A stretch of DNA of 43,136 nucleotides from an uncultured Limosilactobacillus sp. Its GTDB lineage: Bacteria > Bacillota > Bacilli > Lactobacillales > Lactobacillaceae. Shown one piece after another: positions 24,090 to 32,770 of this stretch. Location: NCBI GenBank assembly GCA_944326735.1, contig CALVFC010000002.1, positions 1-43,136 on the forward strand. Reading direction: 5' to 3'. How positions within the stretch are numbered: position 1 is the stretch's first letter; each line of letters starts with the position of its first letter. Under the pieces are notes generated by a model. The model worked only from the letters and a program-made list of their open reading frames with translations. It ran no database searches and was not told where the DNA came from. Made by a program: the position numbers and the translations under genes.

Positions 24090-24322
24090 AACAAAAAACG
24101 GGGGCCCTCAGTAAGGACTCCCGTTTTGGAATGCAAAATAAAAGTCCGCATGTAGGATCCATGCAGACTGAATGAACGCTAAAACTCAGCCGGCACAGAT
24201 GCAATCTGTCACATCAGGTTGCATCCATGACGGGACCAACCTGAACTACCGGCTTTGCCAACGATTATTCACAGTTTGAGTTTTAGAAATGCTCATTGTA
24301 TTTTACTTCCTTTGCTTTTGTT
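24090..24322 (-). ncRNA. Structured leader RNA of the trpXYZ-type operon
   Basis: The leader of about 250 bases folds into an outer 10-bp stem (24277-24286 with 24179-24188) and a GCCGG/CCGGC stem (24249-24253 with 24189-24193). These enclose two hairpins (24214-24221 with 24237-24244; 24195-24200 with 24204-24209). Two terminators follow: a 10-bp stem at 24143-24169 with TTTTATTTT, and a GC-rich stem at about 24092-24126 ending in T6. The loop bases TCCCGT (24229-24235 area) can pair with ACGGGA of the second terminator. No T-box core is present. The fold matches no riboswitch class known to me. Confidence 0.6.
24246..24296 (-). CDS. Leader ORF of the trpXYZ-type operon (candidate attenuator peptide)
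   Basis: Starting about 26 bases after the predicted transcription start and nine bases after AAGGAAG, an ATG opens a 16-residue frame, MSISKTQTVNNRWQSR, ending in TAG. Its single Trp codon (24258-24260) is four codons before the stop. Codons 4-7 contain the 5' arm of a perfect 10-bp long-range stem with 24179-24188, and the last codons lie in the 5' arm of the next stem. The position and base pairing suggest ribosome-controlled folding of the leader. It is a prediction from sequence. Confidence 0.55.
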   Translation of the reverse strand: MSISKTQTVNNRWQSR

Positions 24323-24328
24323 GTTATC

Positions 24329-24357
24329 AGTATAGCGAAGGACAATATCACTGTCAA
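24329..24357 (-). promoter_or_regulatory. Promoter of the trpXYZ-type operon
   Basis: Consensus TTGACA and TATACT are separated by exactly 17 bases, followed closely by the leader ORF. Confidence 0.85.
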
Positions 24358-24472
24358 CACAAAAATGAGATTTTTTTAATAATTGCTGGTGAGCCGTGGT
24401 AATAATAGAACCGGAACCGCATGTATGATAGGATAATTGTTGACTTTAAAAAAGACATAGGAGATGAATTTC

Positions 24473-26014
24473 ATGGCAGTGTTAGATGTTGAAGGCTTAA
24501 CAATGAGCTATGCAGATAAACAGTTATATAACGACGCGAGCTTTCAACTAGAAAAACATGAGCACATGGGAATTGTCGGCCAAAATGGGGCCGGTAAAAG
24601 TACATTAATTAAGATCTTAATTGGTAAAGTCCTCCCGGTTTCCGGAACAGTGAAGTGGGCAAAGAACGTCAAGATTGGTTACCTCGACCAGTACGTTGAT
24701 ATTCCACACGGGATGACGTTAATTGACTTCTTACACACCGCCTTTGCGGATTTATATGCGATCAATGACCGGATGAATAAGCTGTATGAAGAATATGCTT
24801 CTAATATGGATGACAAGTTATTAACCAAGGCCGGTCGTCTCCAGGAAGAGCTAGATGCCCATAACTTCTACGATATTGAAACCGAAGTGGAGCGGGTCAT
24901 GAATGGTTTAGGTCTTACAGAAATCGGTAAGGACCACGTTGTCTCAGAAATGAGTGGTGGACAGCGTTCTAAGATTATTTTGGCCAAAATGCTGTTGGAA
25001 AATCCAGACGTTATACTACTTGATGAAGCGACCAACTACATGGATACGGCACAAATTGAATGGTTAATCGACTACCTAAATGACTTTGACGGCGCCGCAA
25101 TGATTATTTCCCACGATTACGATTTCTTGGAACAGGTCACAAACACGATCTGTGATGTTGCTTTTGGTAAGATCACCAAGTACCGTGGCAGCTTTGAGCA
25201 AGCAATGCGGCAAAAGGAAGAACGGAAGGAAACTCAGGAACGGGAGTACGAGAAACAACAAGTCGTGATCGAAAAGGCCGAACGCTTCATTAGAAAGAAC
25301 AAGGCGGGATCGAAGTCGACAATGGCGAAGTCACGGGAAAAGATGCTTGCGCGGATGAAGCGGATTGACCCACCTTCGGATAACTTAAAGGCGACCTTCC
25401 ATTTTCCATACGAAAATACAGGTTCTGCCAATGCCTTGCGGGTTGAAAACCTCTCTGTCGGCTATGGTCACCCGTTGCTGAAGCCGGTCACCTTTTCCAT
25501 GACGATGGGGGAGAAGTTGCTATTCACCGGATTTAACGGGGTTGGTAAATCAACGCTGATTAAGTCAATCCTCAAGAAAATTCCCGCACTAGGCGGGACG
25601 GCGACCTTCTCCCCATCTGCCCGGGTGAACTACTTTGACCAGGACCTGGAATGGGATGATCCTTCATTAACGCCATTGCAGACCATCCAAAACATGTTCC
25701 CCACCATGCAACCAAAGACGATCCGCCGGAAGTTAGCCCAAGCTGGGATTAATGCGGCGAACACTGCCAAGCCCCTGCACCTTCTTTCTGGTGGTGAGCA
25801 AACAAAGGTTAAACTAGCGATTTTGGAACTGACTCCCTGCAACTTCCTGATCATGGACGAACCGACGAACCACCTTGATGATGAAACTAAAGATGGTTTG
25901 AAGGATGCCCTCCAGGAATTCCCTGGGAACCTCATTCTGGTTAGTCACGAAGAGAGTTTCTATAATGGGTGGTTAGATAAGATCTTGAATGTTGAGAAGC
26001 TAAGCCTGAAATAG
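24473..26014 (+). CDS. ABC-F family ATPase (ribosome-associated translation factor type)
   Basis: The 513-residue protein has two ABC domains and no membrane segment. The first has Walker A GQNGAGKST (about 36-44), signature MSGGQRSK and an unusual Walker B region LLDEATNYMD. A charged linker helix of about 80 residues follows (EERKETQEREYEKQQ...). The second domain has GFNGVGKST, LSGGEQTKVK and MDEPTNHLD. This is the YkpA/YbiT-like housekeeping branch of ABC-F proteins, which act at the ribosome E site, rather than a clear antibiotic-resistance member. The start at 24473 is nine bases after GGAG; an ATG nine bases earlier overlaps that site. Confidence 0.88.
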   Translation: MAVLDVEGLTMSYADKQLYNDASFQLEKHEHMGIVGQNGAGKSTLIKILIGKVLPVSGTVKWAKNVKIGYLDQYVDIPHGMTLIDFLHTAFADLYAINDRMNKLYEEYASNMDDKLLTKAGRLQEELDAHNFYDIETEVERVMNGLGLTEIGKDHVVSEMSGGQRSKIILAKMLLENPDVILLDEATNYMDTAQIEWLIDYLNDFDGAAMIISHDYDFLEQVTNTICDVAFGKITKYRGSFEQAMRQKEERKETQEREYEKQQVVIEKAERFIRKNKAGSKSTMAKSREKMLARMKRIDPPSDNLKATFHFPYENTGSANALRVENLSVGYGHPLLKPVTFSMTMGEKLLFTGFNGVGKSTLIKSILKKIPALGGTATFSPSARVNYFDQDLEWDDPSLTPLQTIQNMFPTMQPKTIRRKLAQAGINAANTAKPLHLLSGGEQTKVKLAILELTPCNFLIMDEPTNHLDDETKDGLKDALQEFPGNLILVSHEESFYNGWLDKILNVEKLSLK

Positions 26015-26028
26015 TGAAGGTGATCAAA

Positions 26029-26622
26029 GTGAAAAAAGAAACAAAAGTGATTATTGCGAGTGTCCTTGCAGCATTGCTAGTAATCTTTGGAATTTGCGCG
26101 GCAACCATTCACCAGTCGCCACTATCGGGAATGCCACGAGAGACACACTCCTCTGATATTAGTACGAGCGAATTTATTAAGCAGGTGGCACCCGCTGCAC
26201 AACGTGAACAGAAGCGTTACCAAATTCCCGCCAGCATTACGATTGCGCAGGCGGGCCTGGAATCGGAATGGGGACGCTCCAAGCTCGGGTACAAGTACAA
26301 CAACCTCTTTGGGATGAAAGCAACGAAGGGGGATGAACGGGTCCGGATGTACACGATCGAGAATATCAATGGTCGCAAACGTTACATTCCTGCTTACTTT
26401 ACTGTTTACGAAAGCTGGGCGGATTCCATTGACGCCCATACAGACCTGATCGTCAACGGTACCCGCGATGACCATGCCCGTTTCCAAAGTGTCCGTACCG
26501 GTACGGATTATGAAAAGGCAGCACGTGAATTGCAACGGCATGGGTACGCCACTGATCCCGATTATGCTAACAAACTGATTTACGCAATTAAGAAGTTTAA
26601 CCTAAACCGTTATGATCAATAA
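26029..26622 (+). CDS. Secreted/membrane-anchored glucosaminidase-family peptidoglycan hydrolase
   Basis: The GTG at 26029, just after AAGGTGAT, gives 197 residues. A basic N-terminus and one hydrophobic segment (about 5-28) act as signal or anchor. The rest is a single glucosaminidase domain (PF01832 type), with ASITIAQAGLESEWGRSKLG carrying the catalytic Glu, then YNNLFGMKA and YFTVYESWADSIDAHTDLI. It should cut N-acetylglucosaminyl bonds in the cell wall. No cell-wall-binding repeats are present, so it is a minimal enzyme. It follows the ABC-F gene by 14 bases and is probably co-transcribed. Confidence 0.87.
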   Translation: MKKETKVIIASVLAALLVIFGICAATIHQSPLSGMPRETHSSDISTSEFIKQVAPAAQREQKRYQIPASITIAQAGLESEWGRSKLGYKYNNLFGMKATKGDERVRMYTIENINGRKRYIPAYFTVYESWADSIDAHTDLIVNGTRDDHARFQSVRTGTDYEKAARELQRHGYATDPDYANKLIYAIKKFNLNRYDQ

Positions 26623-26628
26623 GATAAT

Positions 26629-26667
26629 AAAAGGCTGGATTACCGTGATGGCAATCCAGCCTTTTAT
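26629..26667. terminator. Bidirectional terminator between glucosaminidase and brnQ
   Basis: A 13-bp stem AAAAGGCTGGATT/AATCCAGCCTTTT with an 11-base loop has A and T runs on both sides, between convergent genes. Confidence 0.88.
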
Positions 26668-26775
26668 TGATTCTCCGTAATAGAGAAGCCAAATAGTACT
26701 TAACTTTTTGAACACTTTGTATTGTAACGTATTTATAGTAAAAAATGAAGTAAGTTTGATATTTCCTAACTTTTA

Positions 26776-28155
26776 TTAGTTTGTCTCTGCTTGGTTAACG
26801 CTGACCCGACCACGACGGAAGAAGTGGACGAGGAGACCAACCACGAGGCCGACTAATGCGGGAACTACCCAGGAGAGTCCCATGCTTGCTAGCGGTAATG
26901 TGCTCCGAACCCCGGCAACCCAGAGGCCAAAGGAACTTTGGGAAACAACTGATGGGAAGGCCACGACCATATCACCAAGCGCGGGAACGACGGTCATCAA
27001 GACAACGAAGAAGTAAACGACCCCGTCACGTTTGAAGAGTGGTGATGAGACTGATAACAGGATCAGAACCATGGCCAATGGGTATAAGAACATAAGCATT
27101 GGCGTTGACCAAGCGATGATTTGGTCAAGCCCAAAGTTAGCAGTCAGGAATGATGCTAGGCAGGAGAGGGCTAACCAAGCGTGGTAAGAAACCTTTGGGA
27201 AGTGCTTGTGGAAGTCTTGGGCAAAGGCTGCTACTAAACCAACGGCGGTCGTTAAGCAGGTAACAGTTAATAAGAATGCTAAGACAACTTGACCAAATGC
27301 ACCAGCATAGTAATTAACTAATTGGTTGAAGGCCACTCCACCATCGGCAGAGACCTTAAAGCGACCTAATGACATTGCACCAAGAACGATCAAGAGTAAG
27401 TAGATGAACGCAACGGCACCCATCGCCAGTAAACCAGACTTGGTAACAACCTTCGAAACCGCTCCGGGGCGCTTAACGCCCATTGAACGAATTGCGGTGA
27501 CAACAGTGACCCCAAAGGCTAAACCAGCCAGGGCATCCATGGTGTTGTAACCTTCTAAGAAACCATTAGTGACTGCGGAACTTGCGTAAGCGTGAGTAAC
27601 TGGTGCAGTTGCTGGGTTCCCCATTGGACTAGCAAAAGCAACGACAAACACTAAGAATAACAGGGCTAAGAAAACAGGGTTCAAAACCTTACCAACGTTG
27701 GCCAGGATGTTGTTCTGGTGGTAAGAGAAGGCAAAGGCTAGTCCGAAGAAGACTGCGGAGAAAAGCAACAGGGCCCAACCTTGCGCAGCTTTTGGTAAGA
27801 ACGGTGCCACCCCAACAGTAAATGATACCGTGGCAGTACGCGGGGTTCCGAAGAGGGGACCGATGGTTGCGTGAATCAAAACCATGAAGACCAGGGCAAA
27901 GCCAACACCGAGGGGACGACCGATATCATAAACCCCTTCCGCACGGGTGACCGCAACGGCAAGGACAGACAGTAGCGGTAAGAGAACCCCGGTAACACAG
28001 AAACCAACGGCAGCGGGGCCCCAGTGAGCACCAGCCAATTGTCCCAAGTGGAGTGGGAAAATCAGGTTCCCGGCACCAAAGAACAATCCAAATAGTAGTG
28101 ATGCGACGACAAGGTATTGTCGGAATGACAATTTCTTCTTTGTAAGATCCTGCAT
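26776..28155 (-). CDS. brnQ: Branched-chain amino acid transport protein BrnQ
   Basis: The 459-residue protein has about twelve membrane segments and clear BrnQ family motifs. These include SLLFGLFFGAGNLIFPLHLGQLAG in the first segment, IGPLFGTPRTATVSFTVGV, GFLEGYNTMDALAGLAFG and TCLTTAVGLVAAFAQDFH. BrnQ imports leucine, isoleucine and valine with Na+ or H+. A T-box leader with an Ile (ATC) specifier lies upstream, so expression rises when isoleucyl-tRNA is uncharged, which agrees with the transport role. AGGAGGAAG precedes the ATG. Confidence 0.94.
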   Translation of the reverse strand: MQDLTKKKLSFRQYLVVASLLFGLFFGAGNLIFPLHLGQLAGAHWGPAAVGFCVTGVLLPLLSVLAVAVTRAEGVYDIGRPLGVGFALVFMVLIHATIGPLFGTPRTATVSFTVGVAPFLPKAAQGWALLLFSAVFFGLAFAFSYHQNNILANVGKVLNPVFLALLFLVFVVAFASPMGNPATAPVTHAYASSAVTNGFLEGYNTMDALAGLAFGVTVVTAIRSMGVKRPGAVSKVVTKSGLLAMGAVAFIYLLLIVLGAMSLGRFKVSADGGVAFNQLVNYYAGAFGQVVLAFLLTVTCLTTAVGLVAAFAQDFHKHFPKVSYHAWLALSCLASFLTANFGLDQIIAWSTPMLMFLYPLAMVLILLSVSSPLFKRDGVVYFFVVLMTVVPALGDMVVAFPSVVSQSSFGLWVAGVRSTLPLASMGLSWVVPALVGLVVGLLVHFFRRGRVSVNQAETN

Positions 28156-28208
28156 AATTTCTTCCTCCTAAATGATAATTAGAATAAATGCACTTAGTCG
28201 ATCCCAAC

Positions 28209-28493
28209 AAAAAAGTCCCTTAGCCAAATTACTTTGACTAAGGGACGCTTGAGCGTGGTACCACCCTATTTTCGCGTTAACATTGCTGCTAACACCTTGC
28301 ACGTACGGCCAACTGGCGATACGCAGACGCGATAATGGGCGTTTACCATTGAATCTTACTAGGGTTAAGATTCAAGCTCGAAAGTGATTTTCTGTTAAGC
28401 AGGGAACTATCTCCTTTCACCAACCGAGACTCGCTAAAAGTTATCACTTAACGTACTCTTCTTTCTCATTGCGATCGAATAATTAAATTTGAT
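28209..28493 (-). ncRNA. T-box riboswitch of brnQ (Ile specifier)
   Basis: The minus strand shows the core AGGGTGGTACCACG at 28254-28267, and GTTAAG/CTTAAC above the specifier loop. The loop has AGTA on one side and AGAAAATCA on the other; the ATC codon is at 28386-28388. A terminator of about 14 bp lies at 28209-28246, ending in T6. The TGGT bulge fits a tRNA with discriminator A, as in tRNA-Ile. Confidence 0.92.
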
Positions 28494-28500
28494 GATTCTT

Positions 28501-28528
28501 ATTCTAATGAGTTTTTAATAAAAGTCAA
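28501..28528 (-). promoter_or_regulatory. Promoter of the T-box/brnQ transcript
   Basis: TTGACT and TAGAAT are separated by 16 bases, directly upstream of the T-box and just downstream of the DUF2325 gene on the same strand. Confidence 0.7.
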
Positions 28529-28556
28529 CACTTTTTTAGAAAAAACTCAAATATTA

Positions 28557-29771
28557 TTATTCTTCGCCACTCGCTGCGTATGCTGGATCACCGTTTAACG
28601 CCCGGCCAATTGCCCGTTCCACCATGGTATTAGCGGAGGTATTGGCAATTGCTAACGGCTTATCATACCGTTTAGCATGGTGGTTAGCTAACTGACTAAT
28701 CCGGTGGTGGATCTTATCGATGCAGACGATGACAAAGTCGGCTTCCCGGATTGCCCGTTTGATCTTACTTGAGGAAACATTATCTTCCATTGAGGCATCA
28801 AGGCCATGGTAGACACCGTGGTGCTGGTCGACAACGCTCTTGAGTTCTTTGACTTGTTTCTTATCGCCAGTGATTACCAGGACGATTCGTTGCTTCAGGT
28901 CATAATCGAGCTTTTGAGCGTAGTCATGGCGGGGATGCTCGACTTTCTTGGTCTGCTTTGGTTTAGCAGGTTGTTTGGTAGTATCGAAGTCCTGCTTCTC
29001 ATGGATCCACCGAATAGAACCATTCTGGGTATCTGCTAAACCATTCCCATGGTCAACGTAGGCGTAGTCAATTACCATGCCGGGCTTCAGAGTACGGCCA
29101 GGGTACTTGAAGGGGTCAATTACAACGGTATTGGCGGCATTCTCATCCAGGATGGAATTTCCTTTCATGGTAGAGCTGATTTGCAGAACGTCTGAACCAG
29201 GGACTGTTGCCAAAGTGGCGTATTCCAGAACGTCAATTTTTGTGGGCTCATAGTCATCAAGGTGCTGGCTGGTTACCCGCCGAATAACTGGCAAGCCACG
29301 GACCGTTTGCGTTGGATCCAGTTGCACGATGTCACCATCGTCAATTGGAAAGTGGAGACTATGGAGCAACGCTTCGTTGTAGTAACGGTGGTTGATCTCC
29401 GCCCCGCTTAACTTCCGGTGAACCACGTAAAGGTCGTCAGCTGCTAACCGTTCTTCTTGCGAAATTTCTTGTGGTGTGGTAACTGGCTCCGCTGAAGCTA
29501 CTGGCTTCGCCTTTTTTGCTGGCGTTGTTTCGGGGCCAGTAAAGAGCGATTGGTTGCTGCTTTGTTGACGGTGTGGTTGCTGATGGACGTGCGGGTGTCG
29601 TTGCCGCTGGACAAAGTGGTGGGCAACCGGCTGTTCATCGTTATGGTCATAGTGATTGAGAATATGGATAATCGTGTTGAGACTCTTCAATGTCGTGTGA
29701 AGGCTTGCCTGGTCACTGCCAGTACCTTCTAACAGTTGAATGAGCTCTTGCCGATAATCATAAAGAGCCAT
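28557..29771 (-). CDS. DUF2325 domain-containing protein
   Basis: The start at 29771, nine bases after AAAGGA, gives 404 residues. The N-terminal ~50 residues are helical. A low-complexity stretch follows, rich in His, Gln and Pro (about 55-85). The middle part is unrecognised (about 95-280), and a charged linker leads to a C-terminal DUF2325 domain. That domain reads IVLVITGDKKQVKELKSVVDQHHGVYHGLDASMEDN and FVIVCIDKIHHRISQLANHHAKRYDKPLAIANTS, a Rossmann-like fold. The function of this domain family is not known to me. The His-rich stretch could bind metal. It is divergent from the broken DHH phosphoesterase gene. Confidence 0.75.
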   Translation of the reverse strand: MALYDYRQELIQLLEGTGSDQASLHTTLKSLNTIIHILNHYDHNDEQPVAHHFVQRQRHPHVHQQPHRQQSSNQSLFTGPETTPAKKAKPVASAEPVTTPQEISQEERLAADDLYVVHRKLSGAEINHRYYNEALLHSLHFPIDDGDIVQLDPTQTVRGLPVIRRVTSQHLDDYEPTKIDVLEYATLATVPGSDVLQISSTMKGNSILDENAANTVVIDPFKYPGRTLKPGMVIDYAYVDHGNGLADTQNGSIRWIHEKQDFDTTKQPAKPKQTKKVEHPRHDYAQKLDYDLKQRIVLVITGDKKQVKELKSVVDQHHGVYHGLDASMEDNVSSSKIKRAIREADFVIVCIDKIHHRISQLANHHAKRYDKPLAIANTSANTMVERAIGRALNGDPAYAASGEE

Positions 29772-29891
29772 TTTAGTCATTCCTTTCAAGTGCATACTAA
29801 TTTAATCATACCAATAAGTGCCCACTATGTCAGGAAAAACGCCCCCTGGTACGGTATAATAATGACGAATTGACAAGAAGGAATGATAAAG

Positions 29892-30968
29892 ATGGCTCAA
29901 CAACTAATTAAAGTTTTTTCCCACAATGATCTTGATGGCTTTGGTGCTCCATTGTTGCTGAAGGCCGTGCAACCAACGATGTTCGCTAACGTGGAAATCA
30001 GCATGACCAACTGTGGTGCAGGGCGGATCGATGAAGAGTTTGCTAAGTGGCTAACCACGTCCGAAGCATCTCAAGCCACAGATGTTTACATTATGGATAT
30101 GACGCCGGATAGTGACTATACTTTCCAATAATTAAATAGCAACTTTGCAAACCACTGGCTCGTCTTTGACCACCATGAGAGTGAAGCCGAGTTGCGGAAT
30201 AAGTACGCAGCAAATAGCATTACGCCCGCCAACCCTGAGATTGCTCCTAGTGCCACCAGTTTGGTATGGGATTGGTTGAAAAACCAAGACCACTTTGCTG
30301 ATTTACCTGAGCAACGGCAACATGATTTAGCATACTTAGTGGAATTAATTCGGGCCTACGATACCTGGGATTGGCAAAATGATCCCGATATGACGGACCA
30401 GGAGCGGCAGGATGCCGATAACTTTGATCAATTATTCTGGTTCTACCCATTACAAGATTCAGCCGCGTTTGTTGAGAACGTTCTGGCAACTGACTGGCAA
30501 ACGTACGCGGCACAAAACAGTCTGCTGATTAAGACCCTTAATGAACGGCGGGCTAAGTACTTGAAGAGCCACCTGAAGGACACGTTAGTTACCAAGGTCG
30601 ACGGTCACACATTTGGGGTGGTTTACGCCAGTGACTATAAGTCGGAAATCGCCCATGAATTGTTGAAGGAGCACCCGGATGCTGAAGCGGCATTAGTGGT
30701 TAGTCCGGTGAGTGTATCGTTACGTTCCAATGGCAAATTGGATGTCGCTAAATTTGCGGAAGAGTACTTCAATGGTGGCGGCCATGCCGATGCGGCGGGT
30801 GGTCGTTTGACCGTGAACCCGGTGAAAGTCGGTGAACAAGCCGTTGTGGATGATCTGATTCAGGCCATTAAAAACCATCAAGAAAGTAACCAGACGAGTG
30901 ATCAGGGAACATTAGCAGATGATATTGACCCTGAATTAGCAGAGAAAATGCGTAATTTATTTAAGTAA
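29892..30968 (+). pseudogene. DHH-family phosphoesterase (NrnB/YngD-like) broken by one in-frame stop
   Basis: The frame begins at 29892 after AAGAAGGA and would encode about 358 residues, but a TAA at 30129-30131 stops it after residue 79. The frame continues intact beyond the stop. Before the stop are the first motifs (SHNDLDGFGAP and YIMDMTP); after it come VFDHHES, AYDTWDW and the DHHA1 signature FNGGGHADAAGG. A single C to T change (CAA to TAA) would explain the break. Relatives degrade short oligoribonucleotides or cyclic nucleotides. The first fragment lacks the DHH motif and should be inactive. The second has no ribosome-binding site. Read-through or a sequencing error is possible. 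Confidence 0.85.
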
Positions 30969-30975
30969 AACAAAG

Positions 30976-31006
30976 TCCCCGAACATCTAGTAAGACGTTC
31001 GGGGGC
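30976..31006 (+). terminator. Terminator after the DHH gene
   Basis: A stem TCCCCGAAC/GTTCGGGGG with an 11-base loop is followed by AATTTTAG. Confidence 0.75.
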
Positions 31007-31053
31007 AATTTTAGTTTGAGGATGAATTGAAGGTTGTACTAGAGTGAAGTTGA

Positions 31054-31144
31054 GGTGTGAGCAGTAGCTGATTGGACATTCACACCGATAAATCGGGTGT
31101 GACTATCCTAATCAGCCTTGCAGGGGCTCACAGACGAAAACAAG
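31054..31144 (-). other. Large composite hairpin in intergenic region
   Basis: GTGAGC and GCTCAC enclose a long hairpin at 31068-31115 (CTGATT...AATCAG outside, TCACACCGAT/ATCGGGTGTGA inside). It is the far end of the repeat element downstream of the SteT-like gene. No coding potential is seen. Confidence 0.5.
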
Positions 31145-31412
31145 TTTTCTGGTTCGCTCCCTCGCCGGGACTTCTACTGCAACATAGTCGAAATGTGCTC
31201 GGCCTAAGCTCTCCTAATGCAGCTGAGTCGAAATGTGCTCGCGGATTCTAATGCAACTGAGTCGAAATGTGCTCGCCGCTTCTACTGCAACATAGTCAAA
31301 ACGTGCTCGGCCTAAGCCCTTAGTGTCTAGCTACGTAAGGATACTTGATGCGCTTCGCACCTCAAGCACCTTACTAGGCTAGCCATACAGGGCTTTTAAC
31401 GGCCTCGCACTC
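31145..31412 (-). repeat. Mosaic 3' element, copy 1 (downstream of the SteT-like gene)
   Basis: In gene orientation it starts GAGTGCGAGGCC, sharing its first G with the TAG stop of the permease. A long nested hairpin follows (outer arms GGCC/GGCC and AAGCCCT/AGGGCTT at 31389-31404 and 31309-31320; inner arms GTAAGG/CCTTAC at 31335-31340 and 31369-31374). Four 29-base modules then lie at 31280-31308, 31246-31274, 31212-31240 and 31172-31200. A related copy follows potD at the right end of the window. Function is unknown. Confidence 0.75.
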
Positions 31413-32743
31413 TATCTCATCCTATGCTGATCCATCCGCTTAACCGCGTACAGAATTGGCAAACCAACCACGACAATCCCGATGAACAGGACAACTCCAG
31501 CCGGGTCATTCAAAATTTCACTAATCAATACGAAGACCCCACCGGCAATCGCAATCAATGGTACCCATGGATAAAGCGGGGTACTAAATGGCCGTGGTCC
31601 TTGATTACGCCGCCGCAGAATAAAGATTCCGAAGAAGGCTAGTAAGTAGAAGCAGTAAACCGTGAAGACACACAGGTCCGAAAGGTGATCTGGGTCAAAG
31701 AAGAACATCATCACCGTTGCCAAAGCCACGATGAATAGGGTAGCAACGACTGGCGACTTCCCTTTAGGAGTAACGTACGACAGGAACCGCGAAAATGGTA
31801 AGTCACCACGCCGCGCCATTGCGTACACAATCCGTGGGAAGGTAATCATTTTACCGTTAAGGGTCCCCATCATCGAGATGATAATACCAGCCGAAAGTAG
31901 CTTTCCACCGATATTACCGAAAGCCTTAACGGCGAGGTAAGCAGTTGCGTTTTCGCCCAGCCGATGAATTTGGTTAGCAGGCAAGAATTTAAGGATCCCA
32001 ATTGTAATCAACGTATAGATAACCAGAACTGCTGTAATCCCAATCACAATGGCCTTGGGTAACAGCTTTTGTGGGTTCTTCATTTCACCACCAAGGTTGG
32101 CAATTAAAATCCAGCCATCGTAACCGAAGAGGGTGGCTAACACGGCAACCCCGAAACCACCCGTGGCGTGTTGGACTTCGGTCACGGTTTGACCAAAGGC
32201 GTGTTGATTACCCCAGAACAAACCGAAGATGATAATAGCTGCAATCGGAATCATCTTACCAGCAGTGGTAATGATGGCGAAGATCGCCCCGACCTTGTTT
32301 TCTAATAAGTTCATAATTCCGATGGCCAGCACAGTGATCACTGCTAACGGGATCCGCCATTCGGTACCCAGGCCAAAGAAGTTTGCCATCAGGATACTCA
32401 TGAAACCAGCGACCGAAGCAATGATAGCTGGGCCGTAAACAATCACCTGCATCCAGCCGGCCAAGAAGCCGAGTAGGCGACCATAAATATTTTCAATGTA
32501 AACGTAGAGACCACCAGTGTAGGGCATTTGCGAACCAATTTCGGCGACCGTTAAACCACCGGTTAAGGTGATCACCCCACCAAACACCCAGGCCGCAATG
32601 GCGAGTGTTGACGTACCGGCACTATCTAAGACCGATCCTTGTTTGAAAAAGATTCCAGAACCGATAATCGTCCCCACGACAATCGAAATTGCCGACCAGA
32701 AGCCCAGCGACCGTTTTAAATCTTCTTTAGGTTGCGTATTCAT
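31412..32743 (-). CDS. APC-family amino acid permease (SteT-like serine/threonine exchanger type)
   Basis: The 443-residue protein (ATG at 32743, seven bases after GGAGG) has about twelve membrane segments and LAT-branch APC motifs. These include the TM1 signature SIVVGTIIGSGIFFKQGSVL, then GGLTVAEIGSQMPYTGGLYVYIENIYG, and RGDLPFSRFLSYVTPKGKSPVVAT. The Bacillus SteT exchanger for serine and threonine belongs to this branch. Independent support for serine comes from the leader ORF upstream, which contains seven Ser codons. The gene's stop codon merges into a repeat element. Confidence 0.83.
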   Translation of the reverse strand: MNTQPKEDLKRSLGFWSAISIVVGTIIGSGIFFKQGSVLDSAGTSTLAIAAWVFGGVITLTGGLTVAEIGSQMPYTGGLYVYIENIYGRLLGFLAGWMQVIVYGPAIIASVAGFMSILMANFFGLGTEWRIPLAVITVLAIGIMNLLENKVGAIFAIITTAGKMIPIAAIIIFGLFWGNQHAFGQTVTEVQHATGGFGVAVLATLFGYDGWILIANLGGEMKNPQKLLPKAIVIGITAVLVIYTLITIGILKFLPANQIHRLGENATAYLAVKAFGNIGGKLLSAGIIISMMGTLNGKMITFPRIVYAMARRGDLPFSRFLSYVTPKGKSPVVATLFIVALATVMMFFFDPDHLSDLCVFTVYCFYLLAFFGIFILRRRNQGPRPFSTPLYPWVPLIAIAGGVFVLISEILNDPAGVVLFIGIVVVGLPILYAVKRMDQHRMR

Positions 32744-32770
32744 CCTCATTCCTCCATTCAAATTTGGCAT

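Noticed and set aside
24090..24322. T-box riboswitch upstream of the trpXYZ-type operon.
   Set aside because: Expected from related systems, but the AGGGTGGNACCGCG core and stem I motifs are absent.
30192..30968. Independent gene for the C-terminal part of the DHH protein.
   Set aside because: It is in the same frame as the upstream fragment, starts only with TTG, and has no ribosome-binding site; it is the remainder of one broken gene.
31172..31308. Possible CRISPR-like array of 29-base repeats.
   Set aside because: Gaps between units are only 5-11 bases, the units diverge, and there are no cas genes; it is part of a dispersed mosaic repeat.
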